Of a stretch of 64,000 nt of DNA, positions 46,781 through 58,068 are shown piece by piece (within the stretch, counting starts at the first letter, position 1; each line of letters opens with the position of its first letter). Below the pieces are notes generated by a model. It was not told where the DNA came from. It did no database searches and saw only the letters and a list, made by a program, of their open reading frames with translations. Source of the stretch: Takakia lepidozioides (taxonomy: Eukaryota > Streptophyta > Takakiopsida > Takakiales > Takakiaceae); assembly GCA_030704615.1 (NCBI GenBank), contig CM060731.1:10912001-10976000 (forward strand), given 5' to 3'. The position numbers and the translations under genes were made by a program.

Positions 46781-47760
46781 GTGGGTCCTGTTCTCCGTGC
46801 ACGTTTTCCATCGTGTCCTGCGGTGCTTTCGTTGCAGGTTCTTCTGGAGCGTGTGTTCTGCACTGTACAGGGCATGGACGTAGGAGCGGAAGCCGACGAC
46901 ATTCAGCAATTTGAGAGTCGGCTTATACGCCCTCTTCGACAAAGTCTGCAAACACCGAAACCAGGACCTTTCAACAATAAGGATATCCATTGGAAGTGTG
47001 AAACGCAATATGGGTTTAGGGGGGTGCAAGTGCGTGTTAAAAAGACATGTATACCTTGGGATAGAGTTGCGGACTTCGTCCATGGAGAGGAGAGTGTGGA
47101 GGACTGCCCCACTCAATATTGGGTACATGTGCACAGTAAAGTGGACGCCGGAGTGCGGAAAGCTCCCAGAGAGAACACCTTCTTGAGCAGTATCATGTGT
47201 GCACCATCCTCATTGTGGTTTAGGGATGTCACTGCATTGTTGTTGTGATTTATATTTGTCTCCGACTGTGGCTTCCATAAGTCCATAGGTTGATATTTTG
47301 GCTTTTGAATTCCATTTGATAGGTATCAATGCTGCTACGGACCCGACGACAAGCGCACGGTCAATGCAACTGTCGAGGATCCAAAACAAAAGCATGGAGG
47401 TCCGGATGTGGGTGCTGGCACTAAACACCCGCATAAAGGCCCAAGAAGGAAGAAGTCGGACTACGGAGAGTCGTACAAACGCGGGTGCATTTGTTGTTTC
47501 AAAGTGCAGCAATCTTATCTTGCCCCGGACATTTGTGTCCACACATACTACAACAACATGGAGCACGTCGATGCCCTAGGGAAACCCTCCCATGGCAAGA
47601 CCGCAAAGTTCAGGAACACACAGGCAGCCTACGCACCCCGCATTAGCGAGGAATTGAAAGCCTGGGTCGTTGAGTGTTTGTGCCGAGGCCTCACGGTCGC
47701 ACAAATCATGATGGAACACAAGGAGCATGTCATGAATAACAGAGGTTTGGGAGATGCATG
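46781..47760 (+). CDS. MULE-like transposon protein, N-terminal DNA-binding part (fragment)
   Basis: Two frames. 46781-47248 is open but uncharacterised. After a probable acceptor near 47322, 47321-47760 encodes CCYGPDDKRTVNATV, then KRGCICCFKVQQSYLAPDIC, YYNNMEHV, HG and AYAPRISEELKAWVVECLCR. The Cys pair and His residues followed by a helical segment resemble the FAR1/WRKY-GCM1-like zinc-binding head of Mutator-type transposases. No DDE core or SWIM finger follows, because the frame runs into minisatellite DNA after 47760. The exon join is uncertain. Confidence 0.4.
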
Positions 47761-47762
47761 GA

Positions 47763-48740
47763 CACGTGCGCAGGGGATCAACGGTTCGAGGAGAACCACG
47801 TGGCGCACGATTGGGAGTGGGGGATCACTCCCGCCCTGGGTGGGGGATCAACCCAGTTGCGGGGGATCGCGCCTCCGATGGGATGAGGGGATCGACGGCG
47901 GGGGAGTGCCACGTGGCGGTGCGCGTGCCATGTGGCCTTCATCCGGCCGTCCATCCACTGCGCGGAGGATGGCGGGAGGATGAGGGGCGGATGACCCAAA
48001 ACATCCATTGTTTTGAGGTTGGATGGATGAGCAGGGGATCGACGGTTCGGGGGAGCAGCACGTGGTGGGCGATTAGGGGTGGGGGATCACTGCAGGTCCG
48101 GAGTGGGGATCAAGCCAGGTCGGGGGGAGCGGCGACGTGTTGGGGGATCGCGCCGTGGATGGGAAGTGGGGATCGGCGGCGGGGGGAGCGCCACGTGCCG
48201 TCCAATGGGTGGAGGGGGATCAGACACTGCATTGGACGGGGGATCAACCGAGGGGGGGGGGGGACGTGTCGGGGGATCGGGCCATCGATGGGAAGAGGGG
48301 ATCAACGGCGGGGGGAGCGGGAGGATGGCGGGGGGATGAGAGGCGGATGACACACAACATCCACTGTTTGTGAGGTCGGATGGATGCGCAGGGGATCGAC
48401 GGTCTGGGGGAGCCGCACGTGGCGGGCGATTAGGCACTCCCAGTCCGGAAGGGGGATGAAGGCACGTCGGGGGGAGCGGCGACGTCTCGGGGGAGCGCGC
48501 CGTGGATGGGAGGAGGGGATCGATGGCAGCGGGAGCGCCACGTGGCGATGGGTGCGTCATGGGGCCTTCATCCGGCCGTCATCCATTCAATTGAGGTTGG
48601 ATGGATGGGGAGGGGATCGACGGTTCGGGGTAGCGCCACGTGGCTAGAGATGGGGTGGGGGATCACTCCGGCACTTGAAGGGGGATCAAGCAGGTGAGGG
48701 GATCCACAACGGAGGGCCGCCACGTGGCTGGAGATTGGGC
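47763..48740. repeat. GC-rich minisatellite carrying repeated CACGTG boxes
   Basis: About nine degenerate units share GGGGATCGACGG, then a G-rich spacer, then GCCACGTGGC. Unit starts are near 47773, 47888, 48033, 48171, 48297, 48391, 48516, 48612 and 48700. CACGTG occurs at 47763, 47797, 47910, 48059, 48192, 48416, 48539, 48637 and 48721. A larger period is visible from GGTTGGATGGATG at about 48017 and 48592, and from CCTTCATCCGGCCGTC at 47936 and 48566. Frames on both strands are by-products of composition. Confidence 0.85.
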
Positions 48741-49608
48741 GGTGCTTGGGGCGCCGCGCGCCCAGCGGTGGGGCGGGGGTCAGGGGTCATGGGTGGGCAG
48801 GGGTGGGGGGGGGGGGTCAGGGGGCCACGGGGAGCAGCGGGCGGAGGGGTCGAAGGGGGGTGGGGATGATTTGACATGGGGCCTCCAGCTCGCCGACGAG
48901 GCTGCTGGAGCGGGTTCCCGGCTGTACCTCGCGGGCCGTACCCGTCAGCTCACATGCTTGCCATAAAATCAAGCCACATCCATATTGGGACCGGGATGAC
49001 CAAGGTTATGCACAGGCTTTAAACACACTTTGATGAACCTGTAAGACTTTATTTACAACATGTACAATGGGTGAACGTGCATATGATGTGAAGCGGTGTA
49101 ATGAGCCAAATATTTCGACTGCCAGTTGAAGAAATGTATCAGTGGGGTGATGATCGCTGTAGTCGCGCTCCTTGGTCTGGGTTGCTACAGTGGTTGCCGT
49201 GCTTGGTGTGGTAGCTACGCGAGATAGTAGATCCGCTAAAATGGGGTCGGCGGGAACGACATCTGCTAACATACGCAAACCATCTCTAGATAGGACGATG
49301 TCAGTACGGCTGCGTGTAGGGTGTAGGGTGGACACACTTTACTTTGTTATGTGCAATCTGCTGACGCATGCTCTTCAAAGAGGTGATGTGGAAATATTGC
49401 ATGATCAGGCCTCGCCAGCAGTGCGTCAAGCTCTTCGTGTATAAGTTGACTAGTGCATCTGCTCTTTGCATGGATACTCTTTCTCGGCTCTCTTAAAGCA
49501 AGGCTAAGCAAGCCTACAGGACACGTTGCCATCGAGAGGCTCCTCTAGTGCATCCGTTCATAGCGAGGTTGACAAAGGGAAGATTCGGTCACAGTACATC
49601 AGTGTACT
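48741..49608. other. Region upstream of the O-methyltransferase gene
   Basis: 48741-48870 is extremely G-rich. 48960-49608 has ordinary composition and no supported gene. The promoter of the downstream gene should lie here; no TATA box stands out with confidence. Confidence 0.4.
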
Positions 49609-51448
49609 ATGGGTTCAAACAATGATGGTCGGGAACATACAGTTTCGAATTTGAAGGAAGAAAGGATTGACGAGAATGCAAGGGCAAAGCAAACAGTGTT
49701 TGAGCTAGCAACAAGCTGGGCCATTCCTGCAGCCTTGGGATGTGTCTTAAAACTTGATGTGCCAGATATTCTCGCAGCTGCGGGACCCGACGGAGCAGCT
49801 ATGTCTGCGCAAGAAATATTGACGCACATGCCGCAAAGATCCGACCATGCAAGCCCACAAAATCTAGAGCGCCTTCTTCGGATGCTGGCTTGCAAGGGCG
49901 TCTTCACTGAATTTTCTGCAGATGCTGCAGACTGCAAGCCTGGAGCGCCTGATGAGAGACGGCGCTTTGGCTTAACACCCATATCCAGAGCTATGGTTAG
50001 AAAACAATCGGGTGGAACGTTCGGCAATTTCGCTCTGTTTCTTCAAAGGAAGGAGTACGATGGCGCAAAACAATTTCTCAGTGCTGCAGTTTTAAGTTCG
50101 GAGGAGCCCTTCGCCAAAGCACATGGTGGAAAACACCTCTATGAGTATTGTGGAGACAACCCAGCAATTAACAAGTCCTTTCAAGCCACGATGTCAGATG
50201 AAACCAATCGAATCATGGCTGCGCTATTAGACAAATATACTGGGTTTAAGGATGTAGACAGATTGGTGGATGTTGGGGGAGGTCTAGGGACAACTCTGGC
50301 GGGGATTTTGGAGCGATACCCGCACATCCATGGCATCAATTTCGATCTCCCTCATGTCCTGGCTCATGCGCCCCTCATTACTGGTATAGTTACTACACTT
50401 GAAGCAGAATAGAGCAAAGAATAAAGTCTAGAACCAGTGCAAGTTCGTCAGATCTATATCTCTGATTTACTGAGCAGTAAGTGGTGCAAAGGAATGCAAT
50501 GTGGGCACAAATGTGCGTACTGATTCAAGGGGCAACGGTTGATGTCCACTGGTCACTGGAAAGTGTAATGCACAGGCCTGTCCATAGAGTAATTTTTGCA
50601 GATGATGCCCAGTAAGACATTAGGTATTTCTCAGCAGTGTCATTTGTCTTCATGAAAGTTTGTGTGGCCTGAGAGCTTTGGACCTAGAATCTGAAGGAAC
50701 GCACTTGGATTGAAGGAGGCTGCCACCATATAATGGCTTAATGCCTCCAGTCAGCACGATCATTCTCCTAAGTAGGTCTGATCTGGGCATGGCTGCAGGT
50801 GTGGAGCATGTGGCAGGTGATATGTTCAAGAGTGTTCCAAGCGGTTGCGATACAGCGTTTTTTAAAGTACAGTGTTCCGAGTTCCCCCTCCTATTTTCAA
50901 CATTTGGTTAAATCATAATGGCCGACTCTAGTCATCCTGCAAGGAACCGATTTAATCAGTCTGAAGACTTGTATACAGACGTAGGCAGAACCACAAATGT
51001 ACCAAACAGTGGCAGCCAGTAACCCATGATACCAAATTAGTTCTTTGGATTCAAACTGATTGCTCAGTGTACGTGAAGCTCACATTGAAGCTCGCACTAG
51101 GTTCCATTCTGAGATCTAATTTCAAGATTTGTCGATTATGGGCAGATGATTTTACACAACTGGGACGATGCCCACTGCGTGAAGGTGCTCCAGAATTGCT
51201 ACAAGGCTCTTCCGCCAAACGGGAAAGTGATCATGGTGGAATGCTTACTACCAGACAAGATCCCTGCACAGGCGACATCGGACGACCTATGCGCTTTTCA
51301 GTTCGATATGGTCATGATGCTCTTCACTACTGGTGGCCGCCAAAGGAACATAGTCCAGTATAGGCAGCTCGCTTCTGAGGCAGGGTTTAATGCTAAGCTT
51401 CAAGTAACAAAACTGGATTTCTTCGCTGTGATAGAGGCTTTCAAGTGA
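49609..51448 (+). CDS. SAM-dependent O-methyltransferase, plant COMT-like class
   Basis: Transfers a methyl group from S-adenosylmethionine to a hydroxyl of a small, usually phenolic, acceptor; cytosolic. Exons: 49609-50383, 50799-50866, 51146-51448, with GT-AG introns, giving 381 residues, normal for the class. The N-terminal dimerisation/winged-helix part has ELATSWAIPAALGCVLKLDV. The SAM site is LVDVGGGLG (residues 219-227), followed by FDLPHVLAHAP and GDMF. The catalytic His is residue 285 in MILHNWDDAHC, at the start of exon 3. The C-terminus has NCYKALPPNGKVIMVE. The substrate cannot be read from sequence, and several residues differ from lignin COMTs. Confidence 0.93.
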
Positions 51449-54400
51449 GATTGGATTTGCGAGCACCGAAGGGCTGCTGCTGCTGAAATCACACGGGTTG
51501 GATTGTTGTTTATCCCACTTGCCAGCAGCACACGTTGTAGAGAGAAGACTCCCCCCCCAACTAAGAAGAGGAGCCACTTCGCTTCAAGTTTTACTTTCTT
51601 GGCCCTCTAAGGCAGGAATACGCAAAGGGTTTTGATTCTTACCACGGATGAGGTTTCGAATTAGTTCGAGCCGGGTGTAGCTGGAATCTTTCATCCATAC
51701 AGCCCGAAGTAGGACAGTGCATATGTTCAGATCAGACATATGGCACTTCATCAAGTTTCGTACTATTTTTTCAGCCTTGCCCTACTGTTTGTCATCCTTT
51801 ATTTTGGTCACAGGCAATACAAATCCAAAGTTACTTTTCGAACATCATTTTTATTTTTTCTCACAGGCGCGCTCCGCTGCCCCGACTGCTGCCAGTTTCC
51901 AGCTTCCTCGACATAGAAGTGGGATCGGGCTGGAAGTTCTGTATCCAGTGAGTGAGTGAGTGAGTGAGTTGAATGAATGTGTGGTGCGACGGAATGGCAG
52001 GGGGGCAGAAGGATGTATGTGATAGTTGCGGCTGCTTGCGAGTGCTGGCATGTGTTTGGATCACTCCATCCAAAGCAGATTTCTAACGATTGCTCCAGTT
52101 TGTTGTGCCAGTTCACTTGTCTGATTGCTAGGACCTCTAGACTCTTTGTCTTTTGTGCCAGGGCGCCTACAGACAATGAAGACCTGGCTAAATCTTTGCC
52201 ATCAACTGAAAACACCAACTCGGGGAGTAATAGATATCTACAATTTTGCAGGAACTCTTTGCTGGTATATTCATGACTACTATTGTAGTCAGGCCATCCT
52301 CTGCTTACACCTGAAAACAGCTATTCATGACTACTATTGGTGGCAGGAGGCAGTCACCCAGTAACTATTCAGCTGGAAGGGCTCATGGAAGCATTGGAGG
52401 TAGAGCTAGAACCGTTCTCTACATTGGGAACCAATGTATGGACCTCTCAAGTAGCACATGAATTGGGCTTTGCACCTTCTAAATTTGAATTAGAGAACCC
52501 TACTGGGTCTGAGAAAATAAAGGTGGATCAAAGCGAGGGTAGTGGAGTTCAGAGAATCAATTTCAATGCTGAGACATGCGTTCCTGTTCGTCAAAAGAGC
52601 CTGGTTGAATTTGATAAAGAGAAGGGTGCTGCTGTTGTTAGAACAGATCCTGTTGCTGTTGGTGAAAGGCAAGCTCTGAGAATGAGTTGATGGAAAGAGA
52701 AAGATCTCTGGAGTGGGATTTGACCTGTGGCCTTTGCGATATGTTGCGGGTACTGGCCACCATAGGATCAGGAGTATGTTATGCACTGTCGTCTTTCATA
52801 TTGAAGGAGATTGTGACTATTTCCAAGAACGATGTGAGTGACTGGTCCGTGAGGTGCAGCGCCATCGCCACAATCTGTTGAATTATATGCTTTTCTTGCA
52901 AATAATGCCAATTCTCAACTGTGTTCGTCAATGTCTCGGCACCCTGGTATCAGTCCCATTAAGATAACCAGACCCTCCGTTCCCCTCCTTGTAAGCGGTG
53001 ATCGAAACAGAAAAATTCTGGACTACATAGCAGACAAGTAGGGCTAGAAAGTTCCCTCGATGCATACAAACTTCTGAGGCAAGTCTTTGGGTAGATACTA
53101 AAAACTGTCAGGCCAAGTTGAATCCCGTGTACCATTTTAACTCATCAGTGCAAGTTATGCAAAGAATAATGAAGAGACGCCAAAGTCTCTCGCATTTATG
53201 CCCAAGGTGTCAAACTCTTGTCATTTGATGTTGGCTTGCTGGACCTTTCATCGTAGATGTATAATTCTTTGTCAATCTACTCCCAGTATTTGGACTCTTA
53301 TGAACGATGCCTACTACTATCGTGAGCATACCCATGCTAGGACGCTAGACTATGCAGGAATACTCGAAAAACAGAGTAGTGCAAGTGCAAAATGAATCTC
53401 GCTCACAAGAGCAGAAAAACCGATGTCTGTGGTGAGTCTGCCGCCCGTGTGAGGGGGATATCGTCTGTGAACGTCTGTACAGTATCTCTCTCACAATCGT
53501 AATTTTGCCTCAGTGTGAAAACGTCCACTTATTCTTCAGGAGAGGAAGTGTCGCATTACACAGAGGAAGCTTGGATGCGAGGGCTGGTGCAGGATTTTCC
53601 ACAGAAAACAGCCACAGCGTTCACCACAGAAAGCTCCCACGAGCTCCAATGTTCCAGGTTTGCAATATCACAATGGCTGAAAATGACTTCCTCTCATGTT
53701 GGGATACTAGATAATTTCCGGATGGTTTGTTATCCATTATGAAAATTGATAAATGTTGAATAAGATGGATTTAAATATGGCTGACATACCAACCGTGGTG
53801 AATCGCAGTTTCATTGACCCGTATAATCACGATGTAACAATACAACGAATGCAGGAAAAGATATCTACTACTTGAAACAGCTTATGGAGGATAACAAATG
53901 GGTCTGTCCCGTTTTCCTGGCCCTCTCTCTCATTGCTTTGTATATCACACACCCTTGACTTGAATTTACATTGCTTTGTAAGTTTCAGTGTTGGGTCACG
54001 AGTTTCTCTCTTTGGATGCTATCCGTGTTCTAACCTGCCCCAAGCTCTCTCTGGCCCCTCTTCCCCTTCTCTAGTACGTTGTATCTGTGGCTTTGATTGC
54101 CGCAAAGATATGGCAGAAGGAACGTATCCCTTACCTTTGTAAACATACTTTTACCTTAATCTGATCATCCAGACCTTTTCTTCTGAGCTTGATGAGGGTT
54201 ATATGAGTGACGTGAGGGAGAGTTTTATAAAAGGCTGAAGTGAGGGCATGCTTTGGTGGCTGGGTCTTTTGGGTGGTGTAGACTGGAGTGCTTAGAAAGG
54301 AGAGGGAGAGACAAGAAAAGCAGATAGAAATCGAAGAGGATCATATTTGTGCCTCCACACCTTGCACTTGGAATTGTCGACATTATCTATGATGTACAAT

Positions 54401-55930
54401 GGTGGCCAAAGTAGCTGTTATAAATCAGCTTCATGGTAAGGAGTTGCCTATTGTGCCATAGGAAGCAGCCTGTGGGGGCAGAAGGCTTGGGTAGAGGGGG
54501 GGCGTTTCTAGTGCAAGATACAAGATACAAAGAATCATAGGCCCTTATTCTGGGTTATGTGTAGTTTGGAGAAGATAGTTTGAAAATGTCATGCTTGAGG
54601 GAAAATCAACCCAAGCCCACTTTCTTCATTAAGTGTCTAAAACTTATCAGCCGCTCAGCCAGTTGCCAGCCGAATAATCGGACCTCTACCTCCAACCTGT
54701 CCCACATCTTCCAAAACTTTAACAGCCTGCCAGTTCTGTGCAGCTCGGACACCGCCCGCCATGATTCCCTTCCAACTATTAGAAATGTGTTCACTGGAGC
54801 ACCCTGTTACAATGGCAAGTACAAAGCCAAAGTTGTAGTCAAAGGTCCTGTTAGGCTCTTTACTAAAGGGAAGTCTAAGCCAAAGCAACCATCCTCGGAA
54901 GGGAAGAGAAGGGAAGGGTATAATCACCAGACCTTGCTTGCCATAGATAACAACAACACACCCCCCGGTCTTAGATTTTGGGGGATGAAGACCGAAATGA
55001 GGTGAAAGAAGGGGGTGTTGGTGAGGGGAGGGTCGCAAGGAAGCAGCATTGGGGTCGCCACATGATGTAACAGTGTAAGCAGATCAATTCTTTCCTCCGA
55101 AAGTATAGTCCTGATCATGAGATGGATTGATTCAAAGACAGAGAAAAACCATATGACAAGAGTGATATATGCCTAATTTACAGGAGAAATTCAGACTTGA
55201 ACTTGACTTTTTACTGCGAGAGAGTTGACATAGTTTTGAACTGGAGATCTGGAAGCATGGCTCAACCAAAGACAAGTTTGAGAATCTTGTACAGGTTCAT
55301 CGCATGTAATTGGAAACCCATTTCCTACTCAACAGGCACATGAGAAATAAGGTTGTGCTCAAAGATGGTTCTGCATGCTGTCGTCCTTGAGGAGACTGTA
55401 AACCCACCATGTCAACGGCCCGAAGACAGTCATTTGTATTCAAAAGCAAAAGCACAACACGTGGGAGCCGGCTCAACAGCTCTGACACCTCCCAGAAGTA
55501 TTGTGACACATAATTCTGCAACCAAATCCCACCTATCTTAAGGCCTAGCATGCAGCTATGATCCAACATCACACTGACTAACACATCTGAAGAATACGCT
55601 GACAATTAAATACCGGCTTTTTTGCCCAAGTCTGCATTGGAGAAGGGCCAAAGCCAAAGGGGACAACAGATGAAGAAACTATGGTATAGACAATTTTCTG
55701 AGCCAGTGCACCGTAACCACATTAAACCCAATGTAGTGAACCCAGGAATTTCAAGATAAAGTCTGGCTTCCTGCACCTCTATCCTTACAGGAGTTCCTGT
55801 ATCTGAAGAAATGACATTTAATAACCAGACTTTGCTTGTTGTAGCCTTCTACAGATAGACCTTTGGATGGTGAGCAGGTGGGAGTGGGGAGCAGAATGAG
55901 GAACATCAGTTGCTTAAGCGAGCATAGGGG
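51449..55930. other. Long stretch without a convincing gene
   Basis: The best open frames are 52385-52690 (ATG-started, 101 residues, acidic, no family recognised) and 54586-55005 (Lys/Ser-rich, no family recognised). Neither shows splice context or conserved motifs. Short direct repeats such as GTGAGTGAGTGAGTGAGT at 51948 are present. Confidence 0.4.
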
Positions 55931-55933
55931 TAG

Positions 55934-56004
55934 AGAATGTACTCATAAGACTTCATTTGCCATAGCCTTGTGGCCATACACACTCAGGCCAGAGGAGTGA
56001 GGGA

Positions 56005-56039
<35 letters not shown>

Positions 56040-56634
56040 TATATGACCACCACCATCCCAGAAAGAGTTGAAGAGGATTAGGGGGCCAATGAAACCTGGA
56101 GCTGATCTCGCTCCTGGGGTGAGTCAGGCACTGAGAGGTGGTCTAGGGACTGGGGCACAATTTTGTTCCAGTTGGACGCATGGTCAAGACTGCTGAAAAC
56201 AGTTCATACAAATCTTTCCCAGCGCCCAATTCAATACTGTACTCCTTTATTCCCTCACAATCTGCAAACACCAGTTGTCTATACCAATATGTCTCCATGG
56301 GAGTTATGCTCTACTTACAGTCAAAGGTAGTGCCTGTGTTCCCAAACTGGGCACAAGGTCTATGGCCACAAGGCTACGGCAAGCTAAGACTTATGAGCAC
56401 ATTCTGTCTCTCTATCTCTCTCTCTGTCTCTCCTCTCTCATGTGGACATCGAATAACCCGCTCAGCATGTACCTTTTTACTTTTTCCATTGATAGGGACA
56501 AAGGCCCTGATATATTGACAAGAAAGAGAGAAAGGGAGTGAGAGAGGGAGACAAAATGTACTCATGAGACTTTTTGCCGTAGCCTTCTAGCCATAGACCC
56601 CCCGCCCAGTTTGGGCAGCAAAACAGGCGCTACC
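55934..56634. mobile_element. Cluster of three LINE 3' ends with CT/GA microsatellites
   Basis: Minus-oriented tail at 55934-55995 (ATGTACTCATAAGACTTC...TTGTGGCCAT), with a (GA)n run at 55996-56036. Plus-oriented tail at 56329-56402 (AAACTGGGCACAAGGTC...GGCCACAAGGCTACGGCAAG...CTTATGAGCACATT), followed by a CT run to 56440. Minus-oriented tail at 56551-56634 (ATGTACTCATGAGACTTTTT...CCCGCCCAGTTTGGGC), preceded by a GA-rich run at 56521-56549. All are related to the LINE in CSN2 intron 4 but diverged. Confidence 0.75.
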
Positions 56635-56764
56635 AGGGAGGAGGTGATCTCAAGTGGCAGTACTTTCTTGGCAGCCCCCTCTTTCAAAATCCTCATTGAA
56701 ACACACCTTGCAAGCATGATTGGGTAATTGAAGGCAACCAATCCAGAGTAGACAGAGGCTTACC

Positions 56765-56830
56765 TAGTCTTGCATTTGGTCGGCTTCATCAAAAACCAAA
56801 ATCTTGACACTGCGGGGAAAAGTCCTCATC
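56765..56830 (-). pseudogene. DEAD-box RNA helicase fragment (motif II)
   Basis: The minus strand reads MRTFPRSVKILVFDEADQM and then a stop. VKILVFDEADxM is the Walker B/DEAD motif of DBP5-like and related helicases. A well-formed donor (TAG/GTAAGC) follows the stop, so this was once an exon or still is one with a different phase. The flanking frame (57103-56789) does not add helicase motifs, and no motif I or VI was found nearby. Confidence 0.55.
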
Positions 56831-56839
56831 CGCCCACAA

Positions 56840-58068
56840 TTTCCTGGGAACAGTTTCTCCCTTGACGGAGTACCTCTCGCTCGCCCTCGGGCGCTGCAGG
56901 AGACATCGGCATGGATCCTTTGCAAGCGCTGAGCGTATAGCAAATGGCAACGCGGGCGAGGGAGAAGAGCGAGAGAAGAGCGAGAGCGATGCGAGGGAGC
57001 GAGACTGAATTAAGAAACACTGCAAGCATCCCTCGGTGACAGCCGCCGGACTGTGCAACACGTGCTGCGGTATCACAGGCGTGCCCTCATCTGGATGGTT
57101 CATCCTTATCCATATCGCGACCTTTCATCCACAGCCATGCCGCGACCTCTCATTGCTATGCGTTTTCCATTATCCGTTCGTTACCATCATCCGGTCGGGA
57201 CATAAATGACTTTCCCGGCGGCGCCGGTAATGCGGCGGTGTCGGTAAGCGTGTGGGACGTATGAAAGTGGTGGGCAAACATCATCCATACTCTGTCCATC
57301 CTTGGACCTGTCCTCAACCAAGGTTATCTTTTTCCTTGGCTCTTACTACTGTGAGTGAAAGGCTCGCTCTGTCCTCCAAAAACAAAAAAGGCCCATAAAC
57401 ATGTACATTAGAATCATTTTAGTTAGCGATACAATGGAGTACCTTCTGAATTTGCAGGCTTGTCAAGGAAAATCCGGAGGCAATGAACTGTCTGGGCAGA
57501 GTTGCAAAAGAGTTCCATTCCAGCGTTGAGGAGGAAAACAAAATTGCTCCAATTTGAGCAGCAGTGTGAAACTTCAATATAGATCTTGGCACCTCAACTA
57601 GGTACTCCAAAAAACTAGTATTCTTGAGTTTATGAGAACTGAAGGTTGAAACCCTACCCTAAAAAATTGTTTCTAGACCCATGGATAATGAGAGTCAGAA
57701 CATCTGGAGACTACAAAACATGCACCGGGGCTGATGGGCTGTTGTGATGTAATATCCCCACTTGAATGAGTGGAATCCTGAGAGAAAATAAAACTGGAGT
57801 CATGGGAAGGTATTCTAGGATGGAAGTAACAACTGGAAAGCTAACTGTACAATCGAAAGACTAGAAAGCAAACTAGAATTCACTCTCTCCAGGTATGGCT
57901 GTGTAGCTGAGACCTAAGTGATGTTGCTTCTGGAAAACTAGTACAAGACTGCTTCTTGCAGTTCATGGCAGTCAATCGCAGTCAATCTTCTTGTCTTGCA
58001 GTTCATGGAAGTCAATCTTCTCTTTCTGGCTGTGCATATAAAGGCACTGGGAATGGATGTCCCAAACC
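56840..58068. other. Intergenic region downstream of the CAAD-domain gene
   Basis: 56880-57020 is rich in GCGAG repeats. The rest shows no supported gene. It should contain the 3' untranslated region and terminator of the minus-strand gene that ends at 58069. Confidence 0.4.

Noticed and set aside
46397-47134. Long minus-strand frame (245 codons) across the GC-rich patch
   Set aside because: Composition-driven: Arg/Gly/Ala-rich, antisense to the MULE-like ORF, no domain, and stop-poor on both strands.
47754-48560. Overlapping long frames on both strands across the minisatellite
   Set aside because: Repeats of GGGGATC/CCACGTGG keep several frames open at once; the products are simple Gly/Arg or Pro/Ser repeats.
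52385-52690. 101-residue ORF as a gene
   Set aside because: No homologous family recognised, no splice partners and no clear promoter; kept only as a note in the intergenic description.
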